NCBI GenBank assembly: GCA_947647645.1 | Contig: CANSLE010000100.1 | Coordinates: 1-7,990, forward strand | Reading direction: 5' to 3' | DNA length: 7,990 nucleotides | Origin: an uncultured Microbacterium sp. | GTDB lineage: Bacteria; Actinomycetota; Actinomycetes; Actinomycetales; Microbacteriaceae | In this document: one piece after another, positions 1 through 6,438 of the stretch | Layout: each line of letters begins with the position of its first letter | How positions within the stretch are numbered: position 1 is the first letter of the stretch | Position numbers and translations under genes: made by a program | Notes under the pieces: model-generated | Databases searched by the model: none | What the model was told of the DNA's origin: nothing | The model's input: only the letters and a program-made list of their open reading frames with translations

Positions 1-180
1 GCCGGCCTGGGCCTGGCCTGGCTGGCCCACTCGCTGGGCCTGGGCGCCGAATTCGGCCAGTTCCTGATGATCGCGCTGCTGGTGCTGGTGGCCTTCGTGG
101 TGATCGGCATGATCATGCGGGCCAGCAAGCCCGCCGCGCCGGCCCGCTCGCCCTTCGCCTTCCAGGGCGCCGGAGCGGGC
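1..180 (+). CDS. Foreign fragment of a Tim44-like membrane protein gene (partial at both ends)
   Basis: Frame 1 on the plus strand is open from base 1 and reads AGLGLAWLAHSLGLGAEFGQ, then a hydrophobic helix FLMIALLVLVAFVVIGMIM (about residues 21-39), then a basic Ala/Pro-rich linker and SPFAFQGAGA. From memory this closely resembles the segment before the Tim44/TIM44-like domain in proteins of Burkholderiales, particularly Comamonadaceae; the cellular role of those bacterial proteins is poorly defined. The start and the whole C-terminal domain are missing. All nine leucines are CTG, whereas the genes to the right mix CTC and CTG. It runs against every other gene here and stops matching at about 166-186, where the exporter permease begins on the other strand. 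I infer DNA from another organism joined at this point. The family call is from memory; the coding strand and hydrophobic helix are visible directly. Confidence 0.72.
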
Positions 181-996
181 GACCTTGGCGGCGCGCTGGC
201 GGGGCGCGGCCGCCGCCCCCTGCAGGGCCCGCACCCAGAGCATCCAGAGCAGGCCGAGCGTTGCGAGGGCGATCAGGAGCTTCAACGCCGCGCTCCCCCA
301 CGCTCCGGCCACGAGATCGCCGGGCACCGCCCACGCGGCGCCGATCGGCGTCCACCCCAGCACGACGGCGACCTGGGACAGTTGCTCGCCGAGACTCAGG
401 GCCGAACTCAGCAGCGCCAGCGTGCCGGTGAGGATCGGCCCCGCCATGATCAGCAGCACCAGCACGACGGTGCCGATGAGCTCGCGCCCGCGACGGTTGC
501 CGCCGAGTCCCGTCGACAGTGCCGACACGAGTCGCGAGGCCACGACGCACGTCAACACGGCGAGGGCGATGCACGGCACGGCCACCACAGCGACGATGGG
601 CCAGCGCACCCAGAGCGCGATCGTCGCCAGCGCCGCGATCGCGGTCGCGATGCCGGGGATGCCGGTCAGTCCCGTGGCGGTGAGGGCGAGCATGATCTGG
701 CGGGTGCTGAGCGGGAACGGCGCGAGCTTCTCGGCATCCACGGTCGTGTCCATGCCGGTGATCAGGACCGGGCCGAGCACCCAGCCGAGCAGCAGTGCCG
801 ACCCGCCGATCACGGCGACCGTGCGCGCTGCGTCCGCGCTCTGGAAGACGGCGATCGCGATGAGGCCGGCGATCACCATGAAGAGGATGCTGAGCGCCCA
901 CAGGATGCCGAAGCAGAAACCGACGAGCTGCCACGGCCGACGGGCGAGCGTGTTACCGAGGATGCGGTATCGCAGCCTCAGGACTGTCGCAACCAC
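181..996 (-). CDS. ABC exporter membrane subunit, 3'-truncated at the chimeric junction
   Basis: This is the integral membrane partner of the ATPase immediately upstream. The GTG start at 996 has a GGAGGG ribosome-binding site 6 nt upstream and lies inside the ATPase gene, overlapping it by 19 bp, so the two are translationally coupled. The visible protein begins MVATVLRLRYRILGNTLARR and has hydrophobic segments near residues 24-50, 58-82, 104-130, 133-155, 173-198 and 236-256, with FPLSTRQ (94-100) and GGNRRGREL (165-173) in the loops. It resembles the large actinobacterial permeases that accompany ABC-2-type ATPases; the substrate cannot be told. Recognisable sequence ends near KVARS (271-275). 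The frame stays open to base 1 but becomes hydrophilic and His/Gln-rich, being the antisense of the foreign fragment. Relatives as I recall them are roughly twice as long, so about half the protein is probably missing. The exact end is uncertain between about 166 and 189. Confidence 0.83.
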
Positions 997-1748
997 TGCG
1001 GACCCTCCGACGTGTGACGTCCGCCGACCAGGGAGAGGAAGCGGTCCTGCAGGCTCTCGCCCGCCCGCACCTCGTCGACCGTGCCGGCCGCGAGGACGCG
1101 CCCGGTCGCGATGATGGCGACGTGGTCGCACATGCGCTGCACGAGATCCATCGAGTGGCTCGAGATGATGATGCTGCCGCCGGAGGACGTGTAGGAGCGC
1201 AGCACGTCCTCGATGTTGGCCGCCGAGACCGGATCGACGGACTCGAACGGCTCATCCAGGACGAGCAGCCGCGGAGCGTGCACGAGAGCGCAGGCCAGAG
1301 CGACCTTCTTGGTCATGCCCGCGGAGTAGTCGGCGACGATCGTGCCGGCGGCCTCGCCGAGGTCCATGAGCGAGACGAGGTCCGCCACGCGCGGTGCGAT
1401 CTGCTCCCGCGGCACCGAGAACATCATCGCGGTGTAGGTGAGCAGTTGCTCCCCCGTCAGCCGGTCGAACAGACGGACGCCGTCGGCGAGGTTGCCGATC
1501 ATCGACTTGGCGCGCACGGGATCGGCCCAGACATCGACGCCGTGGACCCACGCCGTGCCGGCGTCGGGCCGCAGCAGCCCGGTCGCCATCGACAGAGTCG
1601 TGGTCTTTCCGGCGCCGTTGGGGCCGACGAGTCCGTAGAACGACCCGGACGGCACGAAGAGGTCGACACCCCCCACGGCCGTCTTGTCGCCGAAACGCTT
1701 CACGAGGCCTGCGAGCTGCAGGGCGGGGACCAGCTGAGTGTCAGTCAT
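978..1748 (-). CDS. ABC transporter ATP-binding protein (ABC-2 / CcmA-like exporter ATPase)
   Basis: A 256-residue nucleotide-binding subunit that would power the permease encoded next to it. Visible motifs are Walker A GPNGAGKT (42-49), signature loop YSAGM (141-145, in place of LSGGQ), Walker B LLVLDEP (161-167, catalytic E166) and the H-loop histidine in SSHSM (H198). Where the Q-loop glutamine normally lies, the sequence is GNLADGVRLFDRLTG, giving Asp (D89) or a neighbour. I chose the ATG at 1748 (MTDTQLVPALQL) over the in-frame ATG at 1802: the extra 18 residues look non-conserved, and a promoter -10 box lies just upstream of 1748, so 1802 would be upstream of transcription. There is no proper Shine-Dalgarno, only seven G directly before the ATG, which suits leaderless translation. 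The exported substrate is unknown. Confidence 0.93.
   Translation of the reverse strand: MTDTQLVPALQLAGLVKRFGDKTAVGGVDLFVPSGSFYGLVGPNGAGKTTTLSMATGLLRPDAGTAWVHGVDVWADPVRAKSMIGNLADGVRLFDRLTGEQLLTYTAMMFSVPREQIAPRVADLVSLMDLGEAAGTIVADYSAGMTKKVALACALVHAPRLLVLDEPFESVDPVSAANIEDVLRSYTSSGGSIIISSHSMDLVQRMCDHVAIIATGRVLAAGTVDEVRAGESLQDRFLSLVGGRHTSEGPQWLRQS
1003..1008 (-). promoter_or_regulatory. Ribosome-binding site of the exporter permease
   Basis: On the minus strand GGAGGG sits 6 nt before the GTG at 996, within the last codons of the ATPase gene. It is the strongest Shine-Dalgarno match in the window and fixes the permease start upstream of the ATPase stop at 978-980. Confidence 0.75.
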
Positions 1749-1756
1749 CCCCCCCG

Positions 1757-1787
1757 AGCCTAGCCCGACTCTCGCGCGCGGTGACAA
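1757..1787 (-). promoter_or_regulatory. Putative promoter of the ABC exporter operon (leaderless)
   Basis: On the minus strand, TTGTCA (1787-1782) lies 19 nt before TAGGCT (1762-1757). The -10 box ends 8 nt before the ATG at 1748, so transcription should begin at or within about 2 nt of the start codon. The -35 differs from TTGACA at one position; the 19-nt spacer is slightly long. No start-site data were available. Confidence 0.6.
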
Positions 1788-1812
1788 CCCTGTCGTCGAC
1801 ACCGCGGCATCC

Positions 1813-1828
1813 GCGCCGTCGACGGCGC
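1813..1828. terminator. Perfect 16-bp palindrome downstream of pheT, possible terminator hairpin
   Basis: GCGCCGTCGACGGCGC is a perfect inverted repeat that can fold as a 6-bp GC stem with a TCGA loop. It lies 46 nt beyond the pheT stop and just upstream of the exporter promoter, so a terminator role for the pheST transcript fits. However, the short T run (CCTTTT) follows it only on the plus strand, and none follows in the direction pheT is transcribed. It could instead be an operator-like site. Confidence 0.35.
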
Positions 1829-1873
1829 CTTTTCCCGACTCCCGCCTCGTCGCGGCCGCCGCCCGCCCGGTCG

Positions 1874-4399
1874 TTACTCCCGGATCGTCGCCGCGTAACG
1901 CTGGGTCGCGACCGCGACGCCGGCCAGTTTGGCCGCGGTGGCCTCGGCGGCGGTGAGCGTGCGATCGGGCGCCCGGAAGCGCAGCGCGAACGTCAGACTC
2001 TTCGTGCCGTCGGCCAGCCCCGTGCCGCGGTAGTCGTCGACGAGCCGCACGGTCTCGAGCAGCGGGCCTGCGCCGTCGACGAGCGCCGCCTCGACGTCAC
2101 CGGCGACGACGTCCGCCCCCACGACGAGGGAGACGTCCTGTGTCGCGGCCGGATAGCCTGACAGCGACGGTGCGACCGCGGGCGCCCCGGCGAGGCCGAG
2201 GATGCGATCGAGGTCGAGCTCGGCGACGCAGACCCGCCCGTGCAGATCGGCGTCGGCCGCGACCTGTGGGAGCACCTCGCCGACGTAGCCGACCTCGACG
2301 CCGTTCACGGAGAGGATGCCGGTGCGTCCCGGGTGCAGCGCCGCGCGCCGCCCCTGCGCCACATCGATGCGCACGCCCGCCGCGGCGCCGATGGTCTGCA
2401 CCGCGAAGAGGGCGTCCGACAGCTCCGCCGCGACGGCCGGCTGGCCGGGCTGCTTCGAGACGACGTCGCCGACGAGGAGGAGAGCGGCGTGGCGCGGCTG
2501 CGGCGGCAGCGATGCGTTCAGCGCAGCGAGGGTCTCGTCGTCGGGACGGACCGCGAGCGGCGGCACCGTCGCGGTGCCGTAGGAGACGCCCTCGTCGGGC
2601 GTGAACACGAGTCCCGTCTCGAACAGTGCGAGGTCGGTGAAGCCGCGGGCCTGGTTGCGGTGCGCCACGGTCAACAGCCCCGGGACGAGTGAGCGGCGCA
2701 GATACGGCGCCTGCCCGTCGAGCGGGTTCGCGAGCTTCACCGATGGCACCGGAGCCCCCGACGCCGACCCGTGGAGGGCGTTGGCCTCGGCCGTCGAGAA
2801 CGGGAACGACGGGGTCTCGACGTAGCCGGCTGCGGCCAGCGCGTTCGCGACGCGACGACGTCCCTTCTGCAGCGCCGTCAGGCCGCGGCCCGACGGCGGG
2901 GTCGGCAGGATCGAGGGGATGCGGTCGAGACCGTGGATGCGCGCGACTTCCTCGGCCAGCGTCCACTTGTCGGTGAGGTCGGGGCGCCACGTCGGGGGGA
3001 TGACGTGCCAGCCGTCGGAAGCCCCGGCGAGCTCGGCGCCCGGCAGCACCTCACAGCCGATCATCTCGAGGGCGCCCGTGATCTCGGCATCCGTGTAGTC
3101 GACGCCGATCAGGGTCGGCACGAACGCGCGCGGCAGCTCGATGCCCTCGACGAACACCTCGCCGAACAGTGCGCCGCCGAGCTCGGTGTCGAGGGTGCCG
3201 CCGGCGAGCTCGACCATCAGGTCCGCGACGCGACGGGCCGCGACGAACGGCAGCAGCGGGTCGACGCCGCGTTCGAAGCGGCGCGACGCCTCGGACGGCA
3301 GCTTGTGCCGCCGCGCCGTGCGCGCGATCGTGATCGGGTCGAACGTCGCCGCCTCGATGAGGACGTTGCGCGTGGCGTCCGTCATCTCGGTCGTGGCGCC
3401 GCCCATGACGCCGGCGAGGCCGATCGGTCCGGACGTGTCGGTGATCAGCAGATCCTCGGCGCTGAGGGTGCGCTCCTTGCCGTCGAGGGTCGTGAACCTC
3501 TCGCCCTCGTCCGCGCGCCGGACGGTGATGCCGCCCTGAAGCAGGTCGAGGTCGTACCCGTGGATCGGGTTGCCGAGCTCGAGCATGACGTAGTTCGTGA
3601 TGTCGACGAGGATGCCGAGGGAGCGGATGCCGGCGAGCGTCAGACGCGCCACCATCCAGGGCGGGGTCGGACGGGACGGGTCGACGCCGCGCACGACACG
3701 CGCCACGAACTCGCTCGCCCCGACGTGGCCACGCAGGGGCGCTCGATCGTCGACGACGATCGAGAAGCCGCTGCCCGGCTCGACGTCGGCCCACTCGTGC
3801 GCGGCGGGGTCGTGGAATGCCGCTCCGGTGGCGTGCGCGTATTCGCGGGCGATGCCGCGCATCGACAGGGCGTAGCCGCGGTCGGGCGTGACGTTCACGT
3901 CGACGGCGACGTCGTCGAGTCCCAGCAGGGCGATCGCGTCGGTGCCGACGGCGGGGTCCAGGCCGAGCTCCGCCAGGCGCAGGATGCCGTCGTGCTCCTC
4001 ACCGAGACCGAGCTCGCGCGCGGAGGCGATCATGCCGTCCGAGACATGGCCGTAGGTCTTACGCGCCGAGATCGGGAACGGTCCGGGAAGCACCGCACCG
4101 GGCAGCGACACGACGACCTTGTCGCCGTCGACGAAGTTGGACGCGCCGCAGACGATGCCGCGGACGCCGCCGTTGACCTCACCCACGTCGACCTGGCACC
4201 ACCGGATCGTCTTGCCGTTGGACTGGGGCTCCGCCTCGAAGGAGAGCACCTGGCCGACCACGACCGGACCGGTGATCTCGAAGCCGATCGCCTCTTCCTC
4301 CTCGAAGCCCACCGACACGAGCGCCGCGAAGACCTCGTCGGTCGTGGTGTCCTCGGGAAGCTCGACGTACTCACGCAGCCACGACAGGGGGACGCGCAT
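1874..4399 (-). CDS. pheT: Phenylalanyl-tRNA synthetase beta subunit
   Basis: The 841-residue beta chain of the cytoplasmic (alpha-beta)2 enzyme that charges tRNA-Phe. In order: an N-terminal module starting MRVPLSWLREYVELP; the EMAP/OB-fold tRNA-binding domain (about 43-155) with CGASNFVDGDKVVVSLPGA; NVTPDRGYALSMRGIAREYA (169-188); the B3/B4 editing module (about 220-400), including SLGILVDITNYVMLELGNPI (260-279) and SEASRRFERGVDP (369-381); the B5 region with WRPDLTDKWTLAEEVARIHG (471-490); the catalytic-like core with NPLDGQAPYLRRSLVPGLL (558-576); and the C-terminal anticodon-binding (FDX-ACB) domain from about 746, with SGYPAATQDVSLVV and FRAPDRTLTAAE. The length is slightly above the E. 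coli protein and normal for actinobacteria as I recall. The ATG shares its A with the pheS TGA (TGATG), implying coupled translation. It appears intact. Confidence 0.98.
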   Translation of the reverse strand: MRVPLSWLREYVELPEDTTTDEVFAALVSVGFEEEEAIGFEITGPVVVGQVLSFEAEPQSNGKTIRWCQVDVGEVNGGVRGIVCGASNFVDGDKVVVSLPGAVLPGPFPISARKTYGHVSDGMIASARELGLGEEHDGILRLAELGLDPAVGTDAIALLGLDDVAVDVNVTPDRGYALSMRGIAREYAHATGAAFHDPAAHEWADVEPGSGFSIVVDDRAPLRGHVGASEFVARVVRGVDPSRPTPPWMVARLTLAGIRSLGILVDITNYVMLELGNPIHGYDLDLLQGGITVRRADEGERFTTLDGKERTLSAEDLLITDTSGPIGLAGVMGGATTEMTDATRNVLIEAATFDPITIARTARRHKLPSEASRRFERGVDPLLPFVAARRVADLMVELAGGTLDTELGGALFGEVFVEGIELPRAFVPTLIGVDYTDAEITGALEMIGCEVLPGAELAGASDGWHVIPPTWRPDLTDKWTLAEEVARIHGLDRIPSILPTPPSGRGLTALQKGRRRVANALAAAGYVETPSFPFSTAEANALHGSASGAPVPSVKLANPLDGQAPYLRRSLVPGLLTVAHRNQARGFTDLALFETGLVFTPDEGVSYGTATVPPLAVRPDDETLAALNASLPPQPRHAALLLVGDVVSKQPGQPAVAAELSDALFAVQTIGAAAGVRIDVAQGRRAALHPGRTGILSVNGVEVGYVGEVLPQVAADADLHGRVCVAELDLDRILGLAGAPAVAPSLSGYPAATQDVSLVVGADVVAGDVEAALVDGAGPLLETVRLVDDYRGTGLADGTKSLTFALRFRAPDRTLTAAEATAAKLAGVAVATQRYAATIRE

Positions 4400-5451
4400 C
4401 AGACCACCATTCCGAACTGCTCGCTGAAGCGGACATCGCCCTCGGCCATGTCACGCATGTCCTGTACGTCGGAGCGGAACATGAGCGTGCGCTCGATGCC
4501 CATTCCGAACGCGAAACCCGAGTACACCTCGGGGTCGATCCCGGCCGCGCGCAGCACGTTCGGGTTGACCATGCCGCAGCCGCCCCATTCGATCCAGCGC
4601 GCGCCGCCCTTGAAGGTCGGATGCCACAGATCGAGCTCGGCCGACGGCTCGGTGAAGGGGAAGTAGTTGGTGCGGAAGCGCGTCTTCGCCTCGGCGCCGA
4701 AGAGGACCTTCGCCGCATGGTCCAGGGTGCCCTTGAGGTTCGCCATCGTGATGCCCTTGTCGACGACGAGACCCTCGAACTGGTGGAAGGCGGGCAGGTG
4801 CGTGGCGTCGAACTCGTCGGTGCGGTACACCCGTCCCGGCGACAGCACGTAGATCGGCAGCTCGCGCTCGAGCATCGAGCGCATCTGGACGGGACTGGTC
4901 TGCGTGCGCAGCACCAGATGACGCTCGACGGGATCGACGAAGAACGTGTCCTGCATCTGGCGCGCGGGATGGTCGATGTCGAAGTTCAGCGCGTCGAAGT
5001 TGTACCACTCGTGCTCGAGCTCGGGTCCTTCGGCGATCTCCCATCCCATACCGACGAAGAGGTCGGCGATCTCCTCCTGCAGCAGAGAGATCGGATGCCG
5101 GGCGCCGACGCGCCCGCGCGGCGCGATCGCCGTGATGTCCACCCGTTCGGCCTCGAGCTTCGCCGCGTTCTCCACGGCCGCGAGCTCCTCTTCCCGGGCG
5201 ACGAGCGCCTGCGTGACGCGCCCACGCGCCTGGCCGACGAGCTTGCCGAACGCGGCCTTCTGGTCGTTCGGGACGTGACGCAACTGTGCGTTCAGCTGTG
5301 CGAGGGGCGACCCCTCACCGGCATGGGCCGCGCGCGCCGCCTTGAGCTCGGCGGTGGAGCCGGCCGCAGCGATCGCCGCCAGGGCGTCGGTGACGGCGGC
5401 ATCCACGTTCTCGGCGGTGATCGCGGGGGTGATCTCGGGTGCGTCAGACAC
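4399..5451 (-). CDS. pheS: Phenylalanyl-tRNA synthetase alpha subunit
   Basis: The 350-residue catalytic alpha chain, a class II aminoacyl-tRNA synthetase that activates phenylalanine and works only in complex with PheT. The N-terminal Ala/Glu/Arg-rich stretch (about 15-105) fits the tRNA-contacting coiled-coil arm. Motif 1 surrounds RHPISLLQEEIADLFVGMGW (118-137). Motif 2 is GRVYRTDEFDATHLPAFHQF (206-225), with EGLVVD following. Motif 3 is FAFGMGIERTLM (313-324), with the usual alanine (A314) in the phenylalanine pocket. The start is a GTG at 5451 (first residues MSDAPEITPA). It has no Shine-Dalgarno, but a TAGACT -10 box ends 8 nt upstream, so a leaderless mRNA is likely. I see no T-box or Phe-rich leader peptide; the gap to gluD is only 60 nt. 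Confidence 0.98.
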   Translation of the reverse strand: MSDAPEITPAITAENVDAAVTDALAAIAAAGSTAELKAARAAHAGEGSPLAQLNAQLRHVPNDQKAAFGKLVGQARGRVTQALVAREEELAAVENAAKLEAERVDITAIAPRGRVGARHPISLLQEEIADLFVGMGWEIAEGPELEHEWYNFDALNFDIDHPARQMQDTFFVDPVERHLVLRTQTSPVQMRSMLERELPIYVLSPGRVYRTDEFDATHLPAFHQFEGLVVDKGITMANLKGTLDHAAKVLFGAEAKTRFRTNYFPFTEPSAELDLWHPTFKGGARWIEWGGCGMVNPNVLRAAGIDPEVYSGFAFGMGIERTLMFRSDVQDMRDMAEGDVRFSEQFGMVV

Positions 5452-5459
5452 AACAGAGG

Positions 5460-5465
5460 AGTCTA
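5460..5465 (-). promoter_or_regulatory. Putative -10 box of the pheST promoter (leaderless)
   Basis: TAGACT on the minus strand ends 8 nt before the GTG at 5451, the same geometry as the exporter promoter. No clear TTGACA-like -35 is found 16-19 nt further upstream, where the sequence is very GC-rich and overlaps the hairpin at 5477-5504. It rests on the -10 match and its spacing alone. Confidence 0.5.
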
Positions 5466-5476
5466 CCGGCGGCGAC

Positions 5477-5504
5477 GCGGGCCTCCGGGACCTCGCCGGC
5501 CCGC
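5477..5504 (-). terminator. GC-rich hairpin after gluD, possible terminator
   Basis: On the minus strand GCGGGCC (5504-5498) can pair perfectly with GGCCCGC (5483-5477) across a 14-nt loop. It starts 7 nt after the gluD stop and finishes before the pheS -10 box, the expected place to end the importer transcript. There is no U tract, as is common for GC-rich actinobacterial hairpins, so termination is only inferred. Confidence 0.4.
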
Positions 5505-5511
5505 CTCCGCC

Positions 5512-6438
5512 TCATCCCTGTCCCGCGCCGCCCCGGTTGCGCTTTCCCGCGCGCGTCTGCAGCGCGATCAACTCGGTGTCGGTTCCCTGTCCGACCGGAT
5601 GGTGCGGCGCGCCGCCCGCGACCGCCTGCTGCTGCTGGCGTCGCTTGCTGCGCTGCTCGATGCGGTAGGCGACGTAACTGAGGGCGAGGCACATCGCGAC
5701 GTAGATCGATCCGCCGACGAGCGCGGTCTGGATCAGCGGCGAGGCGTATACCGCGTTGGAGCCGAGGAGCTTGATGACATAGAGCAGTTCAGGGTAGGTG
5801 ATGATGAACCCGAGGGCGGTGTCCTTGAGCGTGACGACGAGCTGGGCGACGATCACGGGCATCATGGCGCGAATCGCCTGTGGCAGCAGCACGAGTCGCA
5901 GGACGCCGGCCTTGCGCAGCCCGATCGCATAACCGGCCTCGCCCTGCCCGCGAGGCAGCGACTCGACGCCGGCGCGGATGACCTCGGCGAGCACCGACCC
6001 GTTGTAGGCGATGAGCGCGATCACCACAGCCCAATAGGGCTCCATCCGCATCCCGACAACGGGGAGACCGTAGTAGAGCAGCATCATGAAGACGAGCACG
6101 GGCACGGCCCGGAGGACCTCGGTGATCCATCCCACCGGTACTCGAATCCAGGCGTGATCGGAGAGCCGCCCGATGGCGAGCACGAATCCGAGCACGAGCG
6201 CGCCCACCGCCGCCGAGGCGAACGCGGCGAGCGTGGCGAGGGCGCCGTCGAGCAGGCGCTGCCAGATCGCGCCATAGGAGAAGATCTCCCATTTGGCTGC
6301 CGCGAACTGGCCGGTGACGGCGAACCGCCAGATCACCCATCCCGCGGTGGCGAGGACGAGGACGATGGTGGCCAGGCCGAGGATGCGGTTGCGCACGACA
6401 GCACGCGGACCGGGGACGTCGTACAGCACGGAGCTCAT
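5512..6438 (-). CDS. gluD: Glutamate-type amino-acid ABC transporter permease
   Basis: The second membrane subunit (308 residues) of a polar amino-acid importer of the HisM/GluD family. Hydrophobic segments lie near 19-41, 66-90, 110-129, 135-152, 190-213 and 238-258. The EAA loop that docks on the ATPase is SLPRGQGEAGYAIGLRKAG (160-178), followed by the family's LP dipeptide (185-186). I chose the ATG at 6438 rather than 6453: it has GGAAGG 7 nt upstream and overlaps the gluC stop as ATGA, whereas the longer start would swallow that site. The last 45 or so residues form a hydrophilic basic, Gln/Gly-rich tail beginning RIEQRSKRRQQQQ, probably cytoplasmic and poorly conserved. The symbol follows the corynebacterial gluABCD system; the substrate (glutamate, aspartate or glutamine) is inferred from family and order. 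Confidence 0.9.
   Translation of the reverse strand: MSSVLYDVPGPRAVVRNRILGLATIVLVLATAGWVIWRFAVTGQFAAAKWEIFSYGAIWQRLLDGALATLAAFASAAVGALVLGFVLAIGRLSDHAWIRVPVGWITEVLRAVPVLVFMMLLYYGLPVVGMRMEPYWAVVIALIAYNGSVLAEVIRAGVESLPRGQGEAGYAIGLRKAGVLRLVLLPQAIRAMMPVIVAQLVVTLKDTALGFIITYPELLYVIKLLGSNAVYASPLIQTALVGGSIYVAMCLALSYVAYRIEQRSKRRQQQQAVAGGAPHHPVGQGTDTELIALQTRAGKRNRGGAGQG

Noticed and set aside
113..934. Minus-strand open frame in the permease region giving an Arg/Ala/His-rich product
   Set aside because: It is in the wrong frame. The adjacent frame from the GTG at 996 gives a clean multi-pass membrane protein with a good ribosome-binding site and operon coupling.
1749..1802. N-terminal extension of the exporter ATPase from the ATG at 1802
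   Set aside because: The extra residues (MSTTGLSPRARVGLGSGG) overlap the predicted promoter and look like translated upstream DNA. The ABC domain begins properly after the ATG at 1748.
2771..4666. Long plus-strand open frame opposite pheT and the end of pheS
   Set aside because: Antisense shadow of conserved synthetase sequence: low-complexity Arg/Asp/Glu/Val-rich product, with no recognisable motif or ribosome-binding site.
5452..5511. Possible T-box or leader-peptide attenuator before pheS
   Set aside because: The gap is only 60 nt, has no Phe-rich mini-ORF or T-box sequence, and the -10 box lies 8 nt from the start codon, leaving no transcribed leader.
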